From assembly GCA_023419055.1 (NCBI GenBank), contig JAEZYO010001015.1, positions 1 through 25,415 on the forward strand: a stretch of 25,415 nt of DNA. Direction: 5' to 3'. Of the stretch, positions 1 through 7,625 are shown in pieces. Position 1 is the stretch's first letter, and the number at the start of each line of letters is the position of its first letter. The notes below the pieces were generated by a model. The model was not told the DNA's origin. It saw only the letters and a list, made by a program, of their open reading frames with translations, and made no database searches. Made by a program: the position numbers and the translations under genes. Origin of the DNA: Pseudomonadota bacterium (lineage in GTDB: Bacteria > Myxococcota > Polyangia > Polyangiales > Polyangiaceae).

Positions 1-83
1 ATGATGGCGACGCCGAGCCAGAACGCCGCGCGGCCTCCGCGCCGCTGGAAGGGGTGCGGGCCGGGGAACGCGACTCGGGCCAT
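1..83 (-). CDS. Partial CDS, 5' end of a putative membrane protein
   Basis: An ATG at 83 (minus strand) opens a frame of 27 codons that runs off the window edge. Nearly every third position is G or C, matching real genes here. The peptide begins MARVAFPGPHPFQRR and then enters a hydrophobic stretch (AAFWLGVAI), which could start a membrane helix. It starts 46 bp after the stop of the zinc-ribbon membrane protein on the same strand, so the two may be co-transcribed. A purine-rich AGGG about 3-4 nt before the ATG is only a weak ribosome site. With 27 residues no family can be named. That it is coding is inferred from codon bias and position only. Confidence 0.45.
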   Translation of the reverse strand, partial: MARVAFPGPHPFQRRGGRAAFWLGVAI

Positions 84-129
84 GCGCCCTGCCCGTGCAA
101 GACGCGCGCCGGGTCGATTTGCCGCGCGC

Positions 130-546
130 CTACTCCATGCGTGCGCTGAAGCTTGCCGAAAGGCTCAGCAGCGCGAGCAGAATAGCGACGGCGCCGATCA
201 CGACCGTCGGAATGCGCTTCCAGCCGAGCGTCTCGCGCGACAGCGGATTCGTGAGCGCGCTGTACGCGGTGCCTCCGCCGAACGCGATCGCGACCAGCGG
301 GAACAAGAAGAACAAGATCTTGTGTTCGAGGACGAAGGAGACGAGCGCGATCAACACCGCTCCCCAAGCGCCGACGAAAGCGGACCCTGCGCTCTTGGTC
401 TCGACCTTCCGCTGCTCGGCGGCCAGGCGCTCGCCGCACGGCACACAAACGACGCTGCCGTCGGGCGCGTAGCGGCCCTGCAGCGGATCGAAGCTCGTCC
501 CACAAACCGGACAGTCTTTCACGCTCACCTCACCGACTCTCAGCAT
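130..546 (-). CDS. Small zinc-ribbon membrane protein
   Basis: A 138-aa protein. The N-terminus carries two CxxC pairs (CPVC at residues 12-15 and CVPC about 20 residues later), typical of a zinc ribbon. Two or three hydrophobic segments follow (about residues 55-72, 73-95 and 113-132), predicting a cytoplasmic zinc-ribbon head on a small integral membrane protein. Proteins of this shape are common and mostly uncharacterised; I do not recognise a named family. An alternative start is the GTG at 522, which has GAGG five bases upstream and would give MKDCPVCG, a natural N-terminus for such proteins. The ATG at 546 has no clear ribosome site. It is divergent from the beta-helix lipoprotein gene. 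Confidence 0.75.
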   Translation of the reverse strand: MLRVGEVSVKDCPVCGTSFDPLQGRYAPDGSVVCVPCGERLAAEQRKVETKSAGSAFVGAWGAVLIALVSFVLEHKILFFLFPLVAIAFGGGTAYSALTNPLSRETLGWKRIPTVVIGAVAILLALLSLSASFSARME

Positions 547-639
547 GCCCGAGCACGAGCCTTCACGTCAAATGAGGGCTTCATCGCTTTCTCCCGCGAC
601 GAGGCTCGGGCGAAAAAGACGAGCAGGCTCGCGTCCCGT

Positions 640-656
640 TTTAATGCCGGATTAAA
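640..656. promoter_or_regulatory. Perfect AT-rich inverted repeat (TTTAAT-N5-ATTAAA)
   Basis: Two perfect 6-bp arms, TTTAAT and ATTAAA, flank a GCCGG spacer inside the 128-bp divergent region between 546 and 675. Such AT-rich symmetry stands out in this GC-rich DNA. It sits about 20 bp upstream of the first start codon of the lipoprotein gene, where an operator could overlap the transcription start. No regulator can be assigned. Confidence 0.35.
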
Positions 657-674
657 GCGCAGGCTTTTCTCCCA

Positions 675-2402
675 GTGAGATCCATGTGTATCGACGGCTC
701 CGTGTCTCTACGTCGAGTGCTCTTGGTTCCGTTTCTTGCCGTAGCTTGCCAAGTGGTAGGTGGGATTGAAGTCCGCGACGAGTTTCGCCCCGGCGCGCCG
801 AGCGACGGCGCTGGTGGTGATGGAGCGGGCGGAGAGGGCTCCGAGGCAGGCAGCGGCGGCGCCCTGAGCACCGCCGGCAGCCCCGGAGAGGCGGGCGCGC
901 CCGGCTCCGCCGGTGAGGGGACCGGCGGCGAACCCTCGCAGGTCGTGTGCGGAGACGGAAAGAAGCAGGGCTCCGAAACGTGTGACGACGGGGACGAGAA
1001 CGGAGAGCACGGAAAGTGCGACGCCTCTTGCCTGTTCGTGTGCGACGGCGAGTGTCCCATCCGGGTCGACCCGAAGATCTCGGCCGCCGGTAACGGCAAG
1101 ACATGGAAGACCGCCTTCCGCTCGCTCCAAGACGCGGTCGACCAGCAGGAGGAGGCTGGTGGCGGTGAGGTGTGGGTGAAGACGGGCACCTTCGCCGCGT
1201 CCGGAGCCGACACGATGCTGACGCTGAAGTCGGGAGTAGACGTCTACGGAGGCTTTGCCGGGAACGAGCTCACTCGAGCGGAGCGCGACGTACCGACCGT
1301 CGATCGCGCGACCACGCTCAACGCGAACGAGGTCTCGACCCCCGCCGTGGTCGGCGACGGGGTTCAGCACGTGACGTTCGACGGCTTCACGGTGAAGAAC
1401 GCCGTGGGCGCCAAAGGTTCGGCCTTTCAGGCAACCGGCAGCTCCGATCTGACCCTGAGCCACGTCTTCTTCACGGACAACGGCGCGACCGCGTGCGGCG
1501 GCGCCATGTGGCTCGAGAACGCCGAGATCCGGCTCCTGGGCGGCGCTTTCGAAGACAACCATGCGGGCACCACGGGTGGTGCGATCTGCGCCGAACGCGC
1601 CACCAAGCTCGAGATCGAGGGCACCCGGTTCGTCGACAACGACGCGGTGCAGCGCGGTGGAGCCATCGACGCTTACGGCTCGTACAGCCCGGTGGCCAAG
1701 CCGGACGTTGCCATCGAGGCCGCGACCTTCATCGGCAACCGCGCCACGCGTGAAGACGAACCCTCGAGCGGCGGGGGCGCGCTCTATCAAATGGCGGGGA
1801 CGCTCACCATCGTCGACTCGGACTTCAAGGCGAACTCGGCGTCGCTCCAGAGCGGGGCCGCCGTGTACCTGAACGACGTCGCGGCCGACGTTTACAACTC
1901 CGTGTTCGCGGAGAACGAGGGCTTCCGCACGGCGTTTCACACCGAGTTCGGCGGCCCCGTCCACATCGTGGGCTGCACCTTCGCCTTCAACGACGTGAAC
2001 TGCCCGGGACCCTGCAGCGTCAGCGGCGACGCGACGGTGATCGAGAACTCGCTCAGCGTGGTGAGCGAGAAGATTCAATGGCCCGGGTTCGCGAGCAGCG
2101 TGACGACGACCATGAACTGCGATGTCTTCACTTCGGGCGGTCTCGGATCCATCGCGTCTCCGTTCGGGACGGCGCCGCTCCTCGATCGTGACGAGAACGG
2201 CGTCGAGGACTACCTCTTGCTCGTGGTGCCGTCGGCGGACGCCCAGCCCTGCTTTCATCAAGGTGGTGATTCGGTCTCGGACACCGCCGGGATCCCCTGG
2301 AAGTCGCTCACGACGAGCGGCAACAACTGCCTCGACGTATCGCCCGTGGACGTGGGCCGTCACTACCAGCCGACGAACGCGAATCCGACGGCCTGCGAGT
2401 GA
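675..2402 (+). CDS. Right-handed beta-helix surface lipoprotein with Cys-rich motif
   Basis: A 575-aa protein. The N-terminus has an Arg pair, a short hydrophobic core and a lipobox ending LAVAC (Cys25), so it should be a lipoprotein. A Gly/Ser/Ala-rich tether (about residues 35-85) leads to a Cys-rich module containing CGDG and ETCDDGDENG, like the DUF4215-type Cys-rich repeats of myxobacterial surface proteins. From about residue 125 come repeats of the form GGAI/GGAL with alternating hydrophobics (GGAMWLENAEIRLLGGAFEDN and its variants), the pattern of right-handed parallel beta-helix proteins related to Pmp repeats. A surface adhesin or polysaccharide-binding role is plausible but unproven. 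Starts at GTG 675, ATG 684 and GTG 702 all keep the lipobox; none has a strong ribosome site. Confidence 0.85.
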   Translation: MRSMCIDGSVSLRRVLLVPFLAVACQVVGGIEVRDEFRPGAPSDGAGGDGAGGEGSEAGSGGALSTAGSPGEAGAPGSAGEGTGGEPSQVVCGDGKKQGSETCDDGDENGEHGKCDASCLFVCDGECPIRVDPKISAAGNGKTWKTAFRSLQDAVDQQEEAGGGEVWVKTGTFAASGADTMLTLKSGVDVYGGFAGNELTRAERDVPTVDRATTLNANEVSTPAVVGDGVQHVTFDGFTVKNAVGAKGSAFQATGSSDLTLSHVFFTDNGATACGGAMWLENAEIRLLGGAFEDNHAGTTGGAICAERATKLEIEGTRFVDNDAVQRGGAIDAYGSYSPVAKPDVAIEAATFIGNRATREDEPSSGGGALYQMAGTLTIVDSDFKANSASLQSGAAVYLNDVAADVYNSVFAENEGFRTAFHTEFGGPVHIVGCTFAFNDVNCPGPCSVSGDATVIENSLSVVSEKIQWPGFASSVTTTMNCDVFTSGGLGSIASPFGTAPLLDRDENGVEDYLLLVVPSADAQPCFHQGGDSVSDTAGIPWKSLTTSGNNCLDVSPVDVGRHYQPTNANPTACE

Positions 2403-2563
2403 CGCCGTCGGGTGCGGGATAGTCCTCGGCGTCACGCTCGGCGCGCGGAGCCGTGCCTCGCTGCGTGGCGAGTTGGCGCCGCTCCAAAGCGCGCAGTCGA
2501 CCGGCGCGGCCTTGATTTCGCACGAAAGCGAGGCGGTACGGCGCTTGCCCGCGTGCCGCCACC

Positions 2564-3610
2564 ATGAAGCTCACCACCACTCGACGTTCCGTGCTCGGGG
2601 CCATCGGCGCGGCGTTCGTCGGCGCTTGCAGGAAGGCCGACGCGCCGAAATCGTCGCCAGTCGCCACCGCGGGCGCCGCACCACCCGCGACGAAGAGCTC
2701 GTCCGTGCCGCGTCGCCGGCTCGGCCGCACGGGGCAGCAAGTCTCCCTGATCGGGCTCGGCGGGTATCACCTCGGCAAGCCGAGCGAAGACGAGTCGATT
2801 CGAATCATCAGGCGAGCGATCGATCGCGGGGTCACCTTCCTCGACAACTGCTGGGACTACAACGGCGGCGCGAGCGAGGAGCGCATGGGTAAGGCGCTCC
2901 AGGGCGGCTATCGGGAGCGCGCCTTCCTCATGACCAAGATCGACGGCCGCACGGCGCAGGCCGCGAGCGCTCAGCTCGAGCAATCGCTCGAGCGCTTGAA
3001 GACCGACACGATAGACCTGGTGCAGATCCACGAGATCATCCGTCCGGGTGATCCGGATCGCTGCTTCGCGCCGGGCGGCGCGGTCGAGGCGCTGCAGGCG
3101 GCGCAGAAGGCCGGCAAGATCCGCTACATCGGCTTCACCGGGCACAAGGACCCTGAGTATCACCTGGCGATGATCCAGAAGGGGCTCGACAAGGGCTTCA
3201 CCTTCGACACGGTGCAGCTTCCGCTCAACGTCATGGACGCGCACTACAAGAGCTTCGAGAAGAAGGTCCTACCCGTGCTCTTGAAGCACGACATCGGGGT
3301 GCTCGGGATGAAGTCGCTCGGGTCGGGAGACATCTTGAAGAGCAAGGCGGCGAGCGCGGTCGAGTGCCTCCACTACGCCATGAACCTGCCGACGTCGGTC
3401 GTCATCACCGGCTGTGACAGCATGCAGGTGCTCGACCAGGCGCTGAAAGCAGCCGAAGATTTTGCGCCCCTCCCGCAAGCAGAGGTGGACGCGCTGCTCG
3501 CTCGCACGGCTCCGTTCGCCAAGGCCGGGGAGTTCGAGCTCTTCAAGACCAGCGAGAAGTACGACGGCACCGCGCGGAACCCTCATTGGCTCGAAGAAGC
3601 GCGGCTCTGA
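2564..3610 (+). CDS. Aldo/keto reductase with Tat-like signal and lipobox
   Basis: A 348-aa aldo/keto reductase (NAD(P)H-dependent carbonyl reduction, TIM barrel). The family tetrad is visible: Asp94 and Tyr99 in FLDNCWDYNGG, Lys125 in FLMTKIDGR, and His156 in DLVQIHEII. The N-terminus reads MKLTTTRRSVLGAIGAAFVGAC, that is a twin-arginine RR at 7-8, a hydrophobic stretch and a lipobox-like VGAC with Cys22, then an Ala/Pro/Ser linker to about residue 48. This suggests export folded through Tat and lipid anchoring. It lies 161 bp after the beta-helix gene; that spacer shows nothing recognisable. No ribosome site is obvious at the ATG, but the Tat signal supports this start. Substrate is unknown. 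Confidence 0.88.
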   Translation: MKLTTTRRSVLGAIGAAFVGACRKADAPKSSPVATAGAAPPATKSSSVPRRRLGRTGQQVSLIGLGGYHLGKPSEDESIRIIRRAIDRGVTFLDNCWDYNGGASEERMGKALQGGYRERAFLMTKIDGRTAQAASAQLEQSLERLKTDTIDLVQIHEIIRPGDPDRCFAPGGAVEALQAAQKAGKIRYIGFTGHKDPEYHLAMIQKGLDKGFTFDTVQLPLNVMDAHYKSFEKKVLPVLLKHDIGVLGMKSLGSGDILKSKAASAVECLHYAMNLPTSVVITGCDSMQVLDQALKAAEDFAPLPQAEVDALLARTAPFAKAGEFELFKTSEKYDGTARNPHWLEEARL

Positions 3611-3646
3611 GTCGCCCTCTTTACAGGCGCCCGCAGTCGAGAAACC

Positions 3647-4126
3647 ATGCCGGGTGGCATGGACCATCTTTCTCCTCCTGGGACGACGGCGGAAACCGAC
3701 CTCGAGCTTCTGGCGGTGCCGGGGAGCGTCAAGGTCGCCGGGGGCATCCTCGTCCTGACCGGGGTCTTCACGGTCTTGATCGGCCTTCAGATCTGGGGCC
3801 TGCTCACGGTGGTGGGGCCGATCAAGCTCGTGGCCCCGCTCGCCGTCGCGCTCGGAGCGAGCGCCGTGGTGCTCGGCGCAGGCGTGGCTCGAGCCCGCCT
3901 CGCTGCAGCTTCGATCGGGCTCGGGCTCGCCCCGGTGATCGCGCTCTTCGGCCTGGTTTGGTTTTCGTTCGCGCTCCTGAACGGCGTGCTCTCGATGATC
4001 TCGCTCGCGGTGCTGCCGCTCGCCGGAGTCTCGACGATCCTGATCGCGACCTCGCGCGCGCGGGTGAAGCGCGTGGAGGAGGCGCGCCAGCGCCTGCGCG
4101 CCGAGGGCCTCGACGCGGGGCTCTGA
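3647..4126 (+). CDS. Four-helix membrane protein, unknown function
   Basis: A 159-aa integral membrane protein. After a 27-residue polar N-terminus there are about four hydrophobic segments (roughly residues 28-50, 53-80, 85-110 and 112-133), ending in a basic tail rich in Arg and Glu that should be cytoplasmic. I do not recognise a family. It starts 36 bp after the aldo/keto reductase stop and ends 6 bp before the next start codon, so it very likely forms an operon with the 599-aa gene downstream. The ATG at 3647 has only a weak GAGAAA upstream; an in-frame ATG four codons later is an alternative. Confidence 0.75.
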   Translation: MPGGMDHLSPPGTTAETDLELLAVPGSVKVAGGILVLTGVFTVLIGLQIWGLLTVVGPIKLVAPLAVALGASAVVLGAGVARARLAAASIGLGLAPVIALFGLVWFSFALLNGVLSMISLAVLPLAGVSTILIATSRARVKRVEEARQRLRAEGLDAGL

Positions 4127-4132
4127 CGCGCC

Positions 4133-5932
4133 ATGTCGCTCGCGAAGATCGTCGCTTCGGCGCTCGCACGGGGCGCAACTCGCGGCTCCTGGGTCGCCGC
4201 TCGCGAGGCGCTCGCGCCGCTCGAGCCGTTGACGCGCCTGCGCGCCCTCTGGCGCTTGCGGCGCGTGCTGCGCCGAGCTCAAGAGCTCACGTCGAGCGCG
4301 GATCCGAGCCACGAGCTCCGGGTGGCCGCGCTGCTCTCGCTCGAGAAGCGGCCTGAATCGGACGTCGACGACCAGGCGGCGATCGCGGCCGAGCTCCAGG
4401 CGCTCGAACTCGTGGCCGTACCGAAGCAGAAGCCGTGGCCGACGCTCGGTGCCGTCGCAGCGGTGGCGTTGCTCGTCGGGGCGGGTTTCACGCTCAAGAG
4501 CCTGCTTGCGCCCTTCGATCCAGAGCTCACTCCCGCGGGGCATGCGCTCGGGGAGGGCCTCGCGGGTTACGTAGTGGCGCTCGGGCGCTCGCCGGAGCGG
4601 CGTGTCGAGGCGCTCGCGGCTGCCAGGGCCAAGGCGCTCGGCCCCGAAGCACGCGCGGCGCTCGGAGACGGCGGGTTCACACGCCTCGAGCAGCTCCTCG
4701 CGCGGGCCGAGCGGGTTGCGAACGCACGCGGCGAAGCGACCTTGAACGCGGATCGAGACGCGTTCTTCCTCGCGGCGAACGATTTCGGCGCGGAGCTCGC
4801 GAAGCAGGGGCTCCCGTACTTCGTCGACGCAGAAGTGCTGCTGCAGCGAGACGGCGCGCTGCCGCTCTTGCTGGTCTCGTACACCGAGCGCGAGGTGGAG
4901 GTCCGCTTCGGAGATCGGCGGGTGCGAGCGCTCTACCTCTGGCGCCTGGATCGCCTGCGCGTGAACTGGCCCGCGCTCGGCTACACGCGACCCCGGACGC
5001 CCGCGGCGCTGATCTTGCTCGACCAGCTCGAGCACGATCTGGTCGGCTACGTGCTGCCCGCGCTCCCCGAGAAGGAGAGGGTCGAGCTCGTCGACGAGCA
5101 GACGCGCCTGCGCGAAGAACCCTGGGTGGCAGAGATCGAGACGCGCGCCGCCGAGCTCCTGCGCCGCCACTACGGGAAAGCCCTCGCGGATCCGGAGACG
5201 AGCGAAGTCGCTCGCCTGCTCGCGAGGCGCCGCGCGTTGCTCGTGAAGTTTCAACAGAACCTCTCCGGACAAGGACGGACTCTCGTGCCGCCGCGCCGGC
5301 TCGTCCCCGAGTACGACTACGCGGAAGATCTGGCGCGGCGCATCTCGAGGCAGAACCTGCGCGAGTGGGACTCCCTGCACGGGGCGCTGCTCTCGCCGCG
5401 TCTGCTCGAGCAGTTCGAGGAGCTCCGCGATCGCTACGCGCTCTCGGTCGAGCGACACGAGGTCCAGCATCGGCTCGACTTCATGCAGGGCTTCGCCCCG
5501 GTTCCGGAGCGGCTCGCGAGCCTCGTGGGCCTCGAGAATCGCCTCGACGCGCCCGAGGGCAGCTTGGGCGCCGGCGCCCGGCACGAGCTCTCGGCCTACC
5601 TCGCCGAGCTCGCGGACGGGCCGGACTCACCGCTGCTCGCGCTGGTGCTGATGTCTCGCATCGTGCTCAATCGCGGCGCGCTGGGCGGTCCGCACTCGTA
5701 CGCCGTCGCGGCGCTCCTGATCTCTCTCGCCGAGGAGCTCGGCATCGACGTCAGTCGCTTCGAGCGCCGGATCGAACGCGAGGCGCTGGGCCGCTTGATG
5801 CTCGAGATCGGCGCGCGACCCGAGCGGGAGATCCGCGGAGCCGCCGAGCGCTGCTACGCCGAGCTGTTCGGCGCGCCGCTGCAGAAGAGCGGAGAGCGAC
5901 AGGTCAGCGAGCACGCCAAGTGGCGCCATTGA
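4133..5932 (+). CDS. Membrane-anchored protein with HExxH motif, putative metallopeptidase-like
   Basis: A 599-aa protein with one clear transmembrane segment at about residues 104-126 (LGAVAAVALLVGAGF). About 100 residues of Arg-rich helix precede it and about 470 follow. The C-terminal part contains RHEVQH (His442-Glu443-x-x-His446) followed by HELSAYLAEL with Glu485 and Glu492, 39 and 46 residues later. That spacing is compatible with a gluzincin-type zinc site (HExxH plus a distal Glu). I recognise no named family, and HExxH also arises by chance, so peptidase activity is only a hypothesis. The gene starts 6 bp after the small membrane protein and ends 10 bp from the convergent lipoprotein gene. 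A 771-codon antisense frame (3269-5584) is a codon-bias shadow. Confidence 0.8.
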   Translation: MSLAKIVASALARGATRGSWVAAREALAPLEPLTRLRALWRLRRVLRRAQELTSSADPSHELRVAALLSLEKRPESDVDDQAAIAAELQALELVAVPKQKPWPTLGAVAAVALLVGAGFTLKSLLAPFDPELTPAGHALGEGLAGYVVALGRSPERRVEALAAARAKALGPEARAALGDGGFTRLEQLLARAERVANARGEATLNADRDAFFLAANDFGAELAKQGLPYFVDAEVLLQRDGALPLLLVSYTEREVEVRFGDRRVRALYLWRLDRLRVNWPALGYTRPRTPAALILLDQLEHDLVGYVLPALPEKERVELVDEQTRLREEPWVAEIETRAAELLRRHYGKALADPETSEVARLLARRRALLVKFQQNLSGQGRTLVPPRRLVPEYDYAEDLARRISRQNLREWDSLHGALLSPRLLEQFEELRDRYALSVERHEVQHRLDFMQGFAPVPERLASLVGLENRLDAPEGSLGAGARHELSAYLAELADGPDSPLLALVLMSRIVLNRGALGGPHSYAVAALLISLAEELGIDVSRFERRIEREALGRLMLEIGARPEREIRGAAERCYAELFGAPLQKSGERQVSEHAKWRH

Positions 5933-5942
5933 CGCGGAGGGT

Positions 5943-6635
5943 TCAGTCCGCCTCCCAGCGGACGCGCGCCGGCCAGAAGCAGCTCGAGGTGTCGCAGTCG
6001 TCGCCGGCGTGACCGTATGCAGGGTCGTTGTGCGTCCAGGCTCGCACCGCCACACGCACCTCGGTGGGTTCGACCTCGAGCGCCGCGTTGCCTTGGACGA
6101 GCACCGAGTCGCTGCCGACTTGTGCGGGGAAGTTGTCGACGGAGTAGCGGCACGCGCCCTCGTCGAGGTTTCCGTAGGCGAGGCCTCCGCCGACGTACTC
6201 CCAACCGCTTGCCAGGCGCCGGTAGACGGCAAACTCGAGGCTGCTGTGATTGCAGTCCCACTCCGTATCGCGATCCGGCCCACTCCAATCGGGCTCGATC
6301 AGCGCACTTTCATTCACGAACGCTCTGACCCAAGCAAAATCGGCGCAGTCGAGCTCTCCGACCGCGTGACTCTCGACCGACAGCTCGGCGTGGCTCGAAC
6401 CTGGGGCGATCTCCGCATCCACCGGCAGCTCGTTCAGCCGGCTCGCGCACGACTGCCTCAGGTCGGTGATCGGATTATCGGCGTCCGTCACCGTGTGCCG
6501 ATGCGTGCCCGTCTCGGGTGCAGAGCTCTGCACCGCGTTCGAGTCGTCGTTGCTCCGGCCATCTCGCGTCGACGTGACGGTGTTGCTACAAGCGCCGAGC
6601 AACGTCGGTACGAGGAGGGCGAACCAGAACCGCAT
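5943..6635 (-). CDS. Lipoprotein of unknown function
   Basis: A 230-aa protein. The signal peptide MRFWFALLVPTLLGAC ends in an ideal lipobox (LLGAC, Cys16), followed by a polar Ser/Thr/Asn-rich tether to about residue 55. The mature part holds about four Cys (CASRL, DCADF, WDCNH, ACRYS) and a Cys pair near the C-terminus (DDCDTSSC), suggesting a disulfide-stabilised extracytoplasmic fold. No family is recognised. It is convergent with the HExxH gene (10-bp gap) and lies downstream of sodC on the same strand with a 176-bp spacer, which shows only a short hairpin-like CGCTTCGCAAGCG next to this start codon. Confidence 0.8.
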   Translation of the reverse strand: MRFWFALLVPTLLGACSNTVTSTRDGRSNDDSNAVQSSAPETGTHRHTVTDADNPITDLRQSCASRLNELPVDAEIAPGSSHAELSVESHAVGELDCADFAWVRAFVNESALIEPDWSGPDRDTEWDCNHSSLEFAVYRRLASGWEYVGGGLAYGNLDEGACRYSVDNFPAQVGSDSVLVQGNAALEVEPTEVRVAVRAWTHNDPAYGHAGDDCDTSSCFWPARVRWEAD

Positions 6636-6811
6636 GGCACCCCTCGCTTCGCAAGCGATGTGCCATGCGCGAGCTCGACGTTTGCCGTTCGAGGCAGTGA
6701 CGGAGCTCGCGCATTTCCTGCGGTGCTCGAAGGGCTCGTGGCGTCCTGCCTCGCGTGTCTCTCCGCGCCCGACTCAAGCGCGAATCGCAAGAGCGCCGAC
6801 CTTCCGCCTTA

Positions 6812-7450
6812 TCAGCCGTTGATCACGCCGCAGCCGAGACGGCCGCCCGCGTTCCCGGTCGGCTGCCCGCCGTCGTCCTTCTTCTCGTGCACGATGATGG
6901 CCTTGCCGACATAAGAATTCGGATCGTTCGGCTTCAGGTTGGCGCCAGGGACCGTGATGTCCTGAGTCCCTTTGCCGTCCTTACCGATGGTGATGTTGCC
7001 GAGATCGCCCAGGTGACGTTGCTCCACCGCCGGCAGGCCGTGTTGGTGGCCGGCCGGATTGAAGTGTCCACCCGCGCTCGATCCGTCGGGCGCGCTGCAG
7101 TCACCCTTCTCGTGAACGTGCGCGCCGTGATCGCCCGGGCTGATGCCTTCTACTTTCAGCACGACGTGAACACCGCCTTCGGTCTCCGTGAGCGTCGCCG
7201 TTCCGACGAGCTTCGAGTTGCTCTTGGGCTCGAGCTTGACCTCGATGGTGCGCGGCGCAGCCGGAGCTGCCTCCGCGGCGGGGGCGGCCGTCTCCGCGGC
7301 AGGAGCCTCCGCGGCCGGAGCGGGCGCTGCCGGTTCCGCCGCGGGAGGCGGGGGAGCTTCCGGAGCCGCCGGGGGTTCCGAGGCCTTACCCCCGCAGCCG
7401 GCCAGCCACATCGAAGTTCCGAGCGCGATCGCGATGCAGGATGCTTTCAT
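6812..7450 (-). CDS. sodC: Cu/Zn superoxide dismutase, lipoprotein
   Basis: A 212-aa copper/zinc superoxide dismutase that converts superoxide to H2O2 and O2 outside the cytoplasm. All ligands are visible: copper His111 and His113 (GAHVHEKGDC), bridging His129 (GGHFNP), zinc His137 and His146 and Asp149 (RHLGDLGNI), and copper His188 (AIIVHEKKDD). The active-site Arg204 (GGRLGCG) and a disulfide pair Cys118/Cys207 are also present. The signal peptide ends WLAGC (Cys19), so it is a lipoprotein. An Ala/Pro/Glu-rich linker of about 45 residues separates the lipid anchor from the enzyme. A strong AGAGGAGG lies 8 nt before the ATG. It is divergent from the polyol dehydrogenase gene. Confidence 0.96.
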   Translation of the reverse strand: MKASCIAIALGTSMWLAGCGGKASEPPAAPEAPPPPAAEPAAPAPAAEAPAAETAAPAAEAAPAAPRTIEVKLEPKSNSKLVGTATLTETEGGVHVVLKVEGISPGDHGAHVHEKGDCSAPDGSSAGGHFNPAGHQHGLPAVEQRHLGDLGNITIGKDGKGTQDITVPGANLKPNDPNSYVGKAIIVHEKKDDGGQPTGNAGGRLGCGVING

Positions 7451-7576
7451 GAAACCGTCCTCCTCTTTCGGGTTGCTTCATAGCCCTCGTGAGTGCTGCG
7501 CCGCAATCGTGGCCGCGAGTTCCGCCCGAATAAAGCCGGCTGACGTTCGGCGCGGCGAGTCGTCGCGGCAACCGAG

Positions 7577-7594
7577 TGGCACCTTTTTGCCACG
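7577..7594. promoter_or_regulatory. Inverted repeat GTGGCA-N6-TGCCAC upstream of the polyol dehydrogenase
   Basis: Perfect 6-bp arms with a CCTTTT spacer, in the divergent sodC/dehydrogenase region and about 30 bp upstream of the TTG start at 7626. It could be an operator for the dehydrogenase. The DNA resembles a sigma-54 -24/-12 element, but GG and GC are 9 bp apart rather than 10, so that reading was not adopted. Confidence 0.25.
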
Positions 7595-7625
7595 CCTTGC
7601 TCGGCGAGGCCTGGAGGCACGCCGA

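Noticed and set aside
3269..5584. 771-codon open frame on the minus strand
   Set aside because: It lies wholly antisense to the aldo-keto reductase, membrane protein and HExxH genes, has Arg/Glu-rich composition typical of reverse-frame shadows and no recognisable domain.
5943..7450. Operon of the unknown lipoprotein with sodC
   Set aside because: Same strand, but a 176-bp spacer and no shared function; co-transcription cannot be claimed.
7578..7592. Sigma-54-like -24/-12 promoter (TGGCAC...TGCC)
   Set aside because: GG and GC are separated by 9 bp, whereas sigma-54 promoters require 10; the inverted repeat explains the bases better.
7188..7625. N-terminal extension of the polyol dehydrogenase frame
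   Set aside because: It overlaps sodC antisense and yields a low-complexity Ala/Gly peptide that mirrors the SodC linker; family proteins begin near 7626-7644.
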